From Oreohelix idahoensis (Eukaryota > Mollusca > Gastropoda > Stylommatophora > Oreohelicidae), in NCBI GenBank assembly GCA_024509875.1, contig JAMPIV010000581.1:377001-441000 (forward strand): a DNA stretch of 64,000 nucleotides, written 5' to 3'. The translations under genes and the position numbers were made by a program. Under the pieces are notes generated by a model. The model was not told the DNA's origin, ran no database searches, and was given only the letters and a program-made list of their open reading frames with translations. Shown piece after piece: positions 23,985 through 34,796 of the stretch. Numbering within the stretch: position 1 is the first letter of the stretch; each line of letters begins with the position of its first letter.

Positions 23985-24834
23985 TGTTGCGGGGCTTTAT
24001 ACGATTCACTTCTTTTATTGTTGTTGCGGCCCCGTCTTCTATTTCAGTGGTCGTTGTGGAAAGCCACCGTTCTCATTGATTCAATAAGCTTCTTAGTTCT
24101 GGTCATTTGATTCATTAATTCTTGATCGTGCTATTGTTGGAATAGTTACGCGAATGTGAGTTAATACTTTCTGTCTGTCACAAGGTTTGAACTCAGTATC
24201 ATAATTGTTGAATTTGTAACTTCAATGAACGTGATAAGTCTCTTCTCGAGTCCACACAATTTTTAATATACATTTCAAACAGTAGACAGTCCATGGAGGT
24301 TGATTATGAAAACATTATATATTAGAATTGAATCATACATCATAAATGCTATCCATGCATTATAGTCCTGGTCCAATAATATGCAACACTATAGTCAGAA
24401 CGTCGTAACTATATGTACGCGCGGTTGGGACATCCAACGGCCGACAATGAGATTAGACGTCTGGCGATATAAAACGAATGTGGACCATAATTTCATCCTT
24501 CCTTGACTTTAGTTAAAATTACTAACCTCGATACATTCCTCTCTTCATAAGAATATCGGACTGACCCATGTCCGTACTGCAATAACATATGTGCGGCAAT
24601 ATCATGCCTACCACTGGAAGGATTATAGGACACGTCTTATCCGTTTGACGGTCATCTAAGAAAAGGGTGTGGTAACCTAGTCACGGTGCGTGACATACCA
24701 ACGCATACACGTCATAATCAATCGTGTGTATCGCGTACACTAACTAACAATTATTTACATTATATTAAACGTAGTCACCTATTAATCTTATGCTGTTAAC
24801 CTCTAGCAGACCATGCCAATAAAATACCTTAACA
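23985..24834 (-). repeat. 5' LTR of element A
   Basis: 850 bp, nearly identical to 15714-16562. It would carry promoter and RNA start for the minus-strand transcript. It is followed on the plus strand by the second GTGAC (24835-24839) and then by 75-bp repeat units. Confidence 0.95.
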
Positions 24835-27800
24835 GTGACTAGGTCACCAATGGGGAAGTGATAGAACAGCAACAAAACTAGTACTAGAGTAAAACATGCT
24901 TCACATAATGTGACTAGGTCACCAATGGGGAAGTGATAGAACAGCAACGAAACTAGTACTAGAGTAAAACATGCTTCACATAATGTGACTAGGTCACCAA
25001 TGGGGAAGTGATAGAACAGCAACAAAACTAGTACTAGAGTAAAACATGCTTCACATAATAAGACTAGGTCACCAATTGGGAAGTGATAGAACAGCAACAA
25101 AACTAGTACTAGAGTAAAACATGCTTCACATAATGTGACTAGGTCACCAATGGGGAAGTGATAGAACAGCAACAAAAGTAGTACTAGAGTAAAACATGCT
25201 TCACATAATGTGACTAGGTCACCAATGGGGAAGTGATAAAACAGCAACAAAACTAGTATTAGAGTAAAACATGCTTCACATAATGTGACTAGGTCACCAA
25301 TGGGGAAGTGATAGAACAGCAACAAAACTAGTACTAGAGTAAAACATGCTTCACATAATGTGACTAGGTCACCAATGGGGAAGTAATAGAACAGCAACAA
25401 AACTACTACTAGAGTAAAACATGCTTCACATAATGTGAATAGGTCACCAATTGGGAAGAGATAGAACTGCAACAAAACTAGTACTAGAGTAAAACATGCT
25501 TCACATAATGTGACTAGGTCACCAATGGGGAAGTGATAGAACAGCAACAAAACTAGTACTAGAGTAAAACATGCTTCACATAATGTGACTAGCTCACCAA
25601 TGGGGAAGTGATAGAACAGCAACAAAACTAGTACTAGAGTAAAACATGCTTCACATAATGTGACTTGGTCACCAATGGGGAAGTGATAGAACAGCAACAA
25701 AACTAGTACTAGAGTAAAACATGTTTCACATAATGTGACTAATTCACCAATGGGTAAGTGATAGAACAGCAACAAAACTAGTACTAGAGTAAAACATGCT
25801 TCACATAATGTGACTAGGTCACCAATGGGGAAGTGATAGAACAGCAACAAAACTAGTACTAGAGTAAAACATGTTTTACATAATGTGACTAGGTCACCAA
25901 TGGGGAAGTGATAGAACAGCAACAAAACTATTACTAGAGTAAAACATGCTTCACATAATGTGACTTGGTCACCAATGGGGAAGTGATAGAACAGCAACAA
26001 AACTAGTACTAGAGTAAAACATGTTTCACATAATGTGACTAATTCACCAATGGGTAAGTGATAGAACAGCAACAAAACTAGTACTAGAGTAAAACATGCT
26101 TCACATAATGTGACTAGGTCACCAATGGGGAAGTGATAGAACAGCAATGAAACTAGTACTAGAGTAAAACATGCTTCACATAATGTGACTAGGTCACCAA
26201 TGGGGAAGTGATAGAACAGCAACAAAACTAGTACTAGAGTAAAACATGCTTTACATAATGTGACTAAATCACCAATGGGGAAGTGATAGAACAGCAACAA
26301 AACTAGTACTAGAGTAAAACATGCTTCACATAGTATGACTAAGTCACCAATGGGGAAGTGATAGAACAGCAACAAAACTAGTACTAGAGTAAAACATGCT
26401 TCACATAATGTGACCAAGTCACCAATGGGGAAGTGATAGAACAGCAACAAAACTAGTACTAGAGTAAAACAGGCTTCACATAATGTGACTAGGTCACCAA
26501 TGGGGAAGTGATAGAACAGCAACAAAACTAGTACTAGAGTAAAAAAACATGCTTCACATAATGTGACTAGGTCACCAATGGGGAAGTGATAGAACAGCAA
26601 CAAAACTAGTACTAGAGTAAAACATGATTCACATAATGTGACTAAGTCACCAATGGGGAAGTGATAGAACAGCAACAAAACTAGTACTAGAGTAAAACAT
26701 GCTTCACATAATGTGACTAAGTCACCAATGGGGAAGTGATAGAACAGCAACAAAACTAGTACTAGAGTAAAAAAACATGCTTCACATAATGTGACTAGGT
26801 CACCAATGGGGAAGTGATAGAACAGCATCAAAACTTGTACTAGAGTAAAAAACATGCTTCACATAATGTGACTAAGTCACCAATGGGGAAGTGATAGAAC
26901 AGCAACAAAACTAGTACTAGAGTAAAAGAGGCTTCACATAATGTGACTAGGTCACCAATGGGGAAGTGATAGAACAGCAATGAAACTAGTACTAGAGTAA
27001 AACATGCTTCACATAATGTGACTAGGTCACCAATGGGGAAGTGATAGAACAGCAACAAAACTAGTACTAGAGTAAAACATGCTTCACATAATGTGACTAG
27101 GTCACCAATGGGGAAGTGATAGAACAGCAATGAAACTAGTACTAGAGTAAAACATGCTTCACATAATGTGACTAGGTCACCAATGGGGAAGTGATAGAAC
27201 AGCAACAAAACTAGTACTAGAGTAAAACATGCTTCACATAATGTGATTAAGTCACCAATGGGGAAGTGATAGAACAGCAACAAAACTAGTACTAGAGTAA
27301 AACATGCTTCACATAATGTGACTAGGTCACCAATGGGGAAGTGATAGAACAGCAACAAAACTAGTACTAGAGTAAAACATGCTTCACATAATGTGATTAA
27401 GTCACCAATGGGGAAGTGATAGAACAGCAACAAAACTAGTACTAGAGTAAAACATGCTTCACATAATGTGACTAGGTCACCAATGGGGAAGTGATAGAAC
27501 AGCAATGAAACTAGTACTAGAGTAAAACATGCTTCACATAATGTGACTAGGTCACCAATGGGGAAGTGATAGAACAGCAACAAAACTAGTACTAGAGTAA
27601 AACATGCTTCGCATAATGTGACTAAGTCACCAATGGGGAAGTGATAGAACAGCAACAAAACTAGTACTAGAGTAAAACATGCTTCACATAATGTGACTAG
27701 GTCACCAATGGGGAAGTGATAGAACAGCAACAAAACTAGTACTAGAGTAAAACATGCTTCACATAATGTGACTAGGTCACCAATGGGGAAGTGATAGAAC

Positions 27801-28268
27801 AGCAACAAAACTAGTACTAGAGTAAAACATGCTTCACATAATGTTACTAGGTCACCAATGGGGAAGTAATAGAACAGCAACAAAACTAGTACTGGAGTAA
27901 AACATGCTTCACATAATGTGACTAAGTCACTAATGGGGAAGTGATAGAACAGCAACAAAACTAGTACTAGAGTAAAACATGCTTCACATAATGTGACTAA
28001 GTCACCAATGGGGAAGTGATAGAACAGCAACAAAACTAGTACTAGAGTAAAAAAACATGCTTCACATAATGTGACTAGGTCACAAATGGGGAAGTGATAG
28101 AACAGCAACAAAACTAGTACTAGAGTAAAAAAAACATGCTTCACATAATGTGACTAAGTCACCAATGGGGAAGTGATAGAACAGCAACAAAACTAGTACT
28201 AGAGTAAAAGAGGCTTCACATAATGTGATTAAGTCACCAATGGGGAAGTGACAGAACAGCAACAAAAG
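24835..28268. repeat. 75-bp minisatellite, right part (about 46 units)
   Basis: Continues the same array after element A. The order of variants (AACGAAACTAG, AATAAGACTAGG with AATTGGGAAG, the CAAAAGTAG unit, the GATAAAACAGC unit, the GACTAGCTC unit, the ATGGGTAAGTG units) repeats the order seen after 12933 with few differences. It ends near 28268, where the last unit fades into unrelated sequence. Minus-strand frames of 696 and 434 codons are by-products of the repeat. Confidence 0.97.
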
Positions 28269-28319
28269 TATCAGTGAAATAAGAAGCCAGAAATGTATAC
28301 AGCTTACATTTAGTACAGG

Positions 28320-28345
28320 TTATTGTTATTGTTATTGTTATTGTT
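28320..28345. repeat. (TTATTG)n short tandem repeat
   Basis: Four copies of TTATTG just right of the 75-bp array. Confidence 0.9.
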
Positions 28346-28655
28346 GAACATAATCAACATCATTGCACTCCGGGCAAACCCATAGGTTAGGACAAGTAAA
28401 GGTAAGGTACTACCACAGCACATAATGCTGTTGAGAAGCAGAGTGTTAGAGACTTCGTTATAAAAACTCTCAGCTGTATGAGGTGGGTTGATATGGATCT
28501 CTTCCTTACTGCTTATGTCTACTGCCCTAAGTCAAGAGCCAAGTCAGGTACAAATTAAAAGCTGGGTAGACTTGAGCGTGGTGCTACCTGGGGTCAAACC
28601 GAATAATTTTGTAGTAAGTACAAAGGGTAAAATAAAAAATGAGACCACAGAGAGT
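28346..28655. other. No supported gene
   Basis: Mixed sequence with a TGAGAGCAGAG-like stretch and short frames; no family similarity seen. Confidence 0.35.
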
Positions 28656-28667
28656 GAGAGAGAGAAA

Positions 28668-28714
<47 letters not shown>
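28656..28714 (+). repeat. (GA)n microsatellite
   Basis: GAGA run with a few AAAG/TGAG interruptions at its left end; (CT)n on the other strand. Confidence 0.95.
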
Positions 28715-28719
<5 letters not shown>

Positions 28720-28789
28720 AACAGACATGAGTGGGGTGGTGGTGAAGAAAACGTTGAACTAGCGCCGCACAACATCATCATTACTTGTT

Positions 28790-29100
28790 TAGCTCCACAA
28801 CGAGCATAGTTCTTCAAGTAAAATCCTTCTGTGCTTCCACATCCGCTAAATGTCTTTCCTTATCTTCATTACCCCTTTCTTTTCTATCTCGTTTTCTTAT
28901 TTACGCAATTTTGGTCTCTCCTACCCCTCTTTCCCTAAGGGGTCCAGAACAATGAATGCCTTCCATGCTTTGAACAAGTGCAATCAATGTGTATCTTATC
29001 CATCGGCAGTGTCTTCTTCTCATCTCCCGTTCCAATAGCATCAGTCTGGTTTTTACCATAAGTTCAATATTGGGAAACATGAATGATAGGTATGAAAACA
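28790..29100 (-). pseudogene. LINE C-terminal relict (minus strand)
   Basis: Reading the minus strand from 29100, one finds VKTRLMLLEREMRRRHCRWI followed by RYTLI, the worn counterpart of the TRQVSVEQEMRRNRGRLIGHTLR segment at 30.3 kb and of the 8.9-kb relict. Further on, RRILLEELCSLWS resembles the W--LV-GLCS tail. Stops and frame changes are present. It faces the opposite way from the relict on the left of the 75-bp array. Confidence 0.6.
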
Positions 29101-29464
29101 TTTAAGGTTTATGATACACGCCAAGTCAGTTTATACAGCATTTCACTGTAGGTAATAATTCCCTGACAATGATCTTTACACGTCAGTCAATCAGTCACGT
29201 GTCCCATTTAAGCAGATCTATGTTTCCAGAAACCTAGGTTATTTTATTCTCTGTGGGCAGATGAGCTTACTTCTATTTGGTATTTAATAGTGCTTAATCA
29301 CAGAACATCGTCGTCATGGAAAAAAAATCCTAATTTAAGCACAAATTACCATTTTATTCGTAACAGAAAAAAATCATAATCAACAATATCATAATTTTAA
29401 ACATTAATCATCAACAGAATCAATATTATAGTCGTAATAACACATTTTCCTTAACACCATTATC

Positions 29465-29670
29465 ACTACAAGATGTAGAATCATACACATATATTGGCAG
29501 CAATATAGACAAAGTTGGAGGAATAGACAATCATTTTTAAATAAGAATGCAAAAAGCAAGAGGCGCTTTCATTGCACTGCGAAGCATATGGAGAACAAGA
29601 GAAATCAAGTCCAACACGAAAAAAAGAATCTTCAACTCAAATGTCAAGTCAGTCCTTGTGACGTCCGGCC
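29465..29670 (+). pseudogene. LINE C-terminal relict fragment
   Basis: The plus strand reads in near-continuous frame as DVESYTYIGSNIDK, then MQKARGAFIALRSIWRTREI and RIFNSNVKSVL. This corresponds to the LINE block D-FTYLGS-I-DGG...I--KARGAF--L---W-S--I--KTK-RIFNSNVKSVLLYG. It ends near 29670. Confidence 0.7.
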
Positions 29671-30294
29671 CAGTCTTCTCTTCATTTAAATAATGGGACA
29701 CAATTTTTGTCCTTCATCTTCTATGCATGATCGTAAGCCGGTAAAAATACGCGGCAAATTATCTTCTCGTTTTTCCATATTCCTCTAGCGTCACGGTACT
29801 ATTTTTAGATCAGACGTCATTCTTAAACCTAACCTGAGTGGCCCAAAACCGGTTAAATCCCGCCTAGTGGCAGAACCAATGAATGAGGGCAAACTACTCT
29901 TAGATCCAGCTAAAACCAGTCTATGGAAACCCCCCCCCCCCACGTGATTTTTAAGGCTGTTGGTTGGAGCGTCTATAGGACGCCCGATAACGTGACCCAG
30001 CGGGAAAAACGCGCTGAATACAGTCACCAGTTTCAATTTATTTTATTAAACCAATTGGGTGTATATGTTGTACCCGAAGATTTGTTCATTCAGTTATACG
30101 AGTATGTTATATTTTGTCTGATGTTTATCTTCTCTTAGAAGGGAGGGGGCTCGTAAAAATAATACACAATAATCCCAGTAATAATTGAGCTAAGGATAAT
30201 AATAAGATATCAGATAAAGGGACTATGGTAGCGAGAGACCAAATATCTCCTAACAAACTTTTCCAGACCCTGTTCTAAGTTAGGAGAATTTATA
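29671..30294. other. No supported gene
   Basis: Mixed sequence with a C14 run at 29928-29941 that is followed by CACGTG. It separates two LINE pieces that lie in the right order and could be an insertion between them. No coding family is recognised. Confidence 0.4.
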
Positions 30295-30545
30295 TTGTCA
30301 AGACAAGATCACAAATGTGGAACTGATGACACGAACCAGACAAGTGTCAGTGGAACAAGAGATGAGAAGAAACCGCGGGCGATTGATAGGACACACATTG
30401 AGGAAACCTGTTGATAGCATTACAAAGCAGTCCTTGTGCTGGACTCCCCAAGGAAAGAGAGGTAGAGGTAGGCCAAAACGCCTGAAGAAGAAAGCTGGAG
30501 ACAGAAGCGAAAATGATGAGGAAGGCGTGGAAAGAACTTGAGCTG
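30295..30545 (+). pseudogene. LINE C-terminal relict that grades into a minisatellite
   Basis: The plus strand reads TRQVSVEQEMRRNRGRLIGH, then TLRKPVDSITKQSLCW and TPQGKRGRGRPKRLK, a clear copy of the conserved block after the RT domain in RTE/CR1-like LINEs ([30 protein letters not shown]). The protein tail, K-WKELELMS-R-K in sense, lies at about 30515-30570 and is itself the first unit of the 51-bp repeat that follows. Confidence 0.8.
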
Positions 30546-31150
30546 ATGTCACGTGGCAGGAAGAATTGACATGTGTTTGTTGAAGGTCTTGAGCTGATGT
30601 CACGTGACAGGAAGAATTAGCATGTGTTTGTTGAAGGTCTTGAGCTGATGTCACGTGACAGGAAGAATTGGCATGTGTTTGTTGAAGGTCTTGAGCTGAT
30701 GTCACGTGACAGGAAGAATTGGCATGTGTTTGTTGAGGGTCTTGAGCTGATGTCACGTGACAGGAAGAATTGGCATGTGTTTGTTGAGGGTCGTGAGCTG
30801 ATGTCACGTGACAGGAAGAATTGACATGTGTTTGTTGAAGGTCTTGAGCTGATGTCACGTGACAGGAAGAATTGGCATGTGTTTGTTGAAGGTCTTGAGC
30901 TGATGTCACGTGACAGGAAGAATTGACATGTGTTTGTTGAGGGTCTTGAGCTGATGTCCCGTGACAGGAAGAATTGACATGTGTTTGGTGAAGGTCTTGA
31001 GCTGATGTCACGTGACAGGAAGAATTTGCATGTGTTTGTTGAGGGTCTTGAGCTGATGTCCCGTGACAGGAAGAGTTGACATGTGTTTGTTGAAGATCTT
31101 GAGCTGATGTCACGTGACAGGAAGAATAGGCATGTGTTTGTTGAAGGTCT
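30540..31150 (+). repeat. 51-bp minisatellite, 12 copies, derived from a LINE protein tail
   Basis: Units of 51 bp begin at about 30540 and repeat 12 times. Each contains GAGCTGATGTCACGTGACAG and CATGTGTTTGTTGA. In the LINE frame each unit reads VFVEGLELMSRDRKNWH or close to it, so the unit is a copy of the end of the LINE coding sequence. TGTCACGTGACA is a perfect 12-bp palindrome with a CACGTG E-box at its centre; two units have CCCGTG instead, and the first has CACGTGGC. The open frame of 271 codons on the minus strand is a by-product. Confidence 0.93.
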
Positions 31151-32066
31151 ACGCTCCTTGGAGAGCTAAATAATACTGATTAATTTATCATCATTCATAT
31201 TATAATTTTCATCACAAATCCTGATCATCGCAGATCGTCATTACCATCAACATAATAATCGTGATCGCAAATCGTCATTATAATAAATCTAATTATCTTA
31301 ATCACAAGTCAGGTTGACACACAAAATCATCATGATAATCAACATTATAATCTTAATTGAATATCATCAACATAAATATTATTATTTTTTTAATTTTAAG
31401 TTTTTAATTTCCACGGAGTACATTGGTATAAAGTTTGCACGTCAGCGATTTATTCCCTATGCCTACTTCTGTAGCCCTGCCCATATGGTTCCAATCGCTT
31501 AGATTTCTCTTCCACCTCTTCTTTATAGGTCTTTTCTCGAAGCTGTTCAAATCCAATGAAAGCCTGCTCTTTCTGGGATGTACTTTTGTTCTGTTATGTG
31601 TCGACTGCGAAACACCAAGCATATTTCTCCATTACACTCAGCTTTAGTTTGGGTTAAGTGACAGTTCAATACACATGACAGTTTAACATTCTAGGGCATT
31701 TAGTAACGTAGAAAAAGCCTCGCAGTTACAAAACCAATTCCGACTGTCACACTGTATTACCATTGCCATCATGTGCAGGTGGATGAGCATTGCAAAAAAA
31801 AAAATTGTAAGGCGATTCGTCTTACGAAGACAAAGGAAAAAAAAATAGCCAATGTTGTGGTCACAATGCCTTCGTCAGGGAAAGAAATGAAAGTGACGGC
31901 TAAGTTAGAAACACAAGAATCTAAATTTTAAAAAATTCAAAATATGGGTACTTCCCTAAAATGGCTGCATGTGCACCATGTAGCCAGTTGCATCTTCATG
32001 CTTGACTTCATAAATTAATCCGATAATCATTACAATGCTTGCCTTTTCTCTCACGGGTCACACACA
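31151..32066. other. No supported gene
   Basis: AT-rich, with loosely repeated ATCATCA/ATAATC motifs at 31190-31390 and A runs near 31794 and 31838. Short frames at 31404-31650 show no family similarity. Confidence 0.45.
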
Positions 32067-34796
32067 ATCATTCAAGTCTGATGTCTTCTTAAGCACACAT
32101 TCAAGTCTGATGTCTCCTTAAGCACACATTCAAGTCTGATGTCTCTTTAAGCACACATTCAAGTCTGATGTCTCCTTAAGCACACATTCAAGTCTGATCA
32201 TTCAAGTTTCCTTAAGCCCACATTCAAGTCTGATGTCTCCTTAAGAACACATTCAAGTCTGATGTATCCTAAAGCACACATTCAAGTCTGATGTCTCCTT
32301 AAGCACACATTCAAGTCTGATGTCTCCTTAAGCACACATTCAAGTCTGATGTCTCCTTAAGCACACATTCAAGTCTGATGTCTCCTTAAGCACACATTCA
32401 AGTCTGATGTCTCCTTAAGCACACATTCAAGTCTGATGTCTCCTTAAGCACACATTTAAGCCTGATGTCTCCTTAAGCACACACTCAAGTCTGATCATTC
32501 AAGTTTCCTTAAGCACACATTCAAGTCTGATGTCTCCTTAAGCACACATTCAAGTCTGATTATTCAAGTTTCCTTAAGCACACATTCAAATCTGATCATT
32601 CAAGTTTCCGTAAGCACACATTCAAGTCTGATCATTCAAGTTTCCTTAAGCACACATTCAAGTCTGATCATTCAAGTTTCCTTAAGCACACATTCAAGTC
32701 TGATCATTCAAGATTCCTTAAGCACACATTCAAGTCTGATGTCTCCTTAAGCACACATTCAAGTCTGATCATTCAAGTTTCCTTAAGCACACATTCAAGT
32801 CTGGTCATTCAAGTTTCCTTAAGCACACATTCAAGTCTGATCATTCAAGATTCCTTAAGCACACATTCAAGTCTGATCATTCAGTTTCCTTAAAAACACA
32901 TTCAAGTCTGATCATTCAAGTTTCCTTCAGCACACATTCAAGTCTGATCATTCAAGTCTCCTTAAGCACACATTCAAGTCTGATGTCTCCTTAAGCACAC
33001 ATTCAAGTCTGATGTCTCCTTAAGCACACATTCAAGTCTGATGTCTCCTTAAGCACACATTCAAGTCTGACCATTCAAGTTTCCTTAAGCACACATTCAA
33101 GTCTGAAGTCTCCTTAAGCACACATTAAAGTCTGATGTCTCCTTAAGCACACATTCCAGTCTAATGTCTCCTTAAGCACACATTCAAGTCTGATGTCTAT
33201 TTAAGCACACATTCAAGTCTGATGTCTCCTTAAGCACACATTCAAATCTGATGTCTCCTTAAGCACACATTCAAGTCTGATGTCTCCTTAAGCACACATT
33301 CAAGTCTGATGTCTCCTTAAGCACACATTTAAGTCTGATCATTCAAGTTTCCTTAAGCACACATTCAAGTCTGATGTCTTCTTAAGCACACATTCAAGTC
33401 TGATGTCTCCTTAAGCACACATTCAAGTCTGATGTCTCCTTAAGCACACATTCAAGTCTGATGTCTCCTTAAGAACACATTTAAGTCTGATGTCTCCTTA
33501 AGCACACATTCAAGTCTGATGTCTCCTTAAGCACACATTCAAGTCTGATGTCTCCTTAAGCACACATTCAAGTCTGATGTCTCCTTAAGCACACATTCAA
33601 GTCTGATGTCTCCTTAAGCACACATTCAAGTCTGATGTCTCCTTAAGCACACATTCAAGCCTGATGTCTCCTTAAGCACACATTCAAGTCTGATGTCTCC
33701 TTAAGCACACATTCAAGTCTGATCATTCAAGTTTCCTTAAGCACACATTCAAGTCTGATGTCTCCTTAAGCACACATTCAAGTCTGATTATTCAAGTTTC
33801 CTTAAGCACACATTCAAATCTGATCATTCAAGTTTCCGTAAGCACACATTCAAGTCTGATCATTCAAGTTTCCTTAAGCACACATTCAAGTCTGATCATT
33901 CAAGTTTCCTTAAGCACACATTCAAGTCTGATCATTCAAGATTCCTTAAGCACACATTCAAGTCTGATGTCTCCTTAAGCACACATTCAAGTCTGATCAT
34001 TCAAGTTTCCTTAAGCACACATTCAAGTCTGGTCATTCAAGTTTCCTTAAGCACACATTCAAGTCTGATCATTCAAGATTCCTTAAGCACACATTCAAGT
34101 CTGATCACTCAGTTTCCTTAAAAACACATTCAAGTCTGATCATTCAAGTTTCCTTCAGCTATGTTCCTTTAATACACACATTCAAGTCTGATCATTCAAG
34201 TTCTCCATTCAAGTCACACATTCAAGTCTGAATCATTCAATGTCCTTCAGCACACATCCTTCATTCAAGCACACATTCAAGTCTGATGTCTCCTTAAGCA
34301 CACATTCAAGTCTGATGTCTCCTTAAGCACACAAGTCTTGAAGTCTGAACCATTGAAGTTTTCAAGTTTCCTTAAGCACACATTCAAGTCTGATGTCTCC
34401 TTAAGCACACATTCAAGTCTGATGTCTCCTTAAGCACGCATTCCAGTCTAATGTCTCCTTAAGCACACATTCAAGTCTGATGTCTCTTTAAGCACACATT
34501 CAAGTCTGATGTCTCCTTAAGCACACATTCAAATCTGATGTCTCCTTAAGCACACATTCAAGTCTGATGTCTCCTTAAGCACACATTCAAGTCTGATGTC
34601 TCCTTAAGCACACATTCAAGTCTGATCATTCAAGTTTCCTTAAGCACACATTCAAGTCTGATGTCTCCTTAAGCACACATTCAAGTCTGATGTCTCCTTA
34701 AGCACACATTCAAGTCTGATGTCTCCTTAAGCACACATTCAAGTCTGATGTCTCCTTAAGAACACATTCAAGTCTGATGTCTCCTTAAGCACACAT
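32067..34796. repeat. 29/36-bp minisatellite, left part
   Basis: Two unit types are mixed: a 29-bp one (CATTCAAGTCTGATG then TCTCCTTAAGCACA) and a 36-bp one in which GATCATTCAAGTTTCC replaces GATGTCTCC. Rare variants recur 1228 bp apart (GATTATTCAAG at 32558 and 33786; TTTCCGTAAGC at 32605 and 33833), so a block of about 1.2 kb was duplicated. 34150-34370 is scrambled, with broken units. Element B has inserted at 34796. Confidence 0.96.
34792..34796. repeat. Target-site duplication CACAT, left copy
   Basis: CACAT, part of the minisatellite unit, precedes the 5' LTR of element B and follows the 3' LTR at 44394-44398, where the array resumes with TCAAGTCTGATG. Confidence 0.95.

Larger units (their letters stand above)
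15714..24834 (-). mobile_element. Element A: complete Gmr1-like Ty3/gypsy retrotransposon
   Basis: A 9121-bp element read on the minus strand, with near-identical 849/850-bp LTRs that begin TGTTAAGG and end GCAACA in element sense, and a 5-bp duplication GTGAC. In element order it has 5' LTR, primer site, 1.6-kb leader, gag, protease, then pol with integrase before reverse transcriptase and RNase H. RT and integrase sequences are Ty3/gypsy-like, while the domain order is that of Ty1/copia, which is the hallmark of the Gmr1 group. The LTRs differ by two substitutions and one indel, so insertion is recent. The 888-codon pol frame is intact, so the copy could be active if the two frame changes upstream are bridged or are sequence errors. 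Confidence 0.93.

Noticed and set aside
24765..28265. Minus-strand proteins of 696, 434 and 61 residues
   Set aside because: Same tandem-repeat artefact on the right side of element A.
30298..31113. 271-codon minus-strand frame with TSAQDLQQTHVNSSCH repeats
   Set aside because: Antisense reading of the 51-bp minisatellite; sense of the source LINE is on the plus strand.
32067..34796. CRISPR-like array (29- and 36-bp repeats)
   Set aside because: Units are head-to-tail with no unique spacers, the setting is a eukaryotic genome and no cas genes exist; it is a minisatellite.
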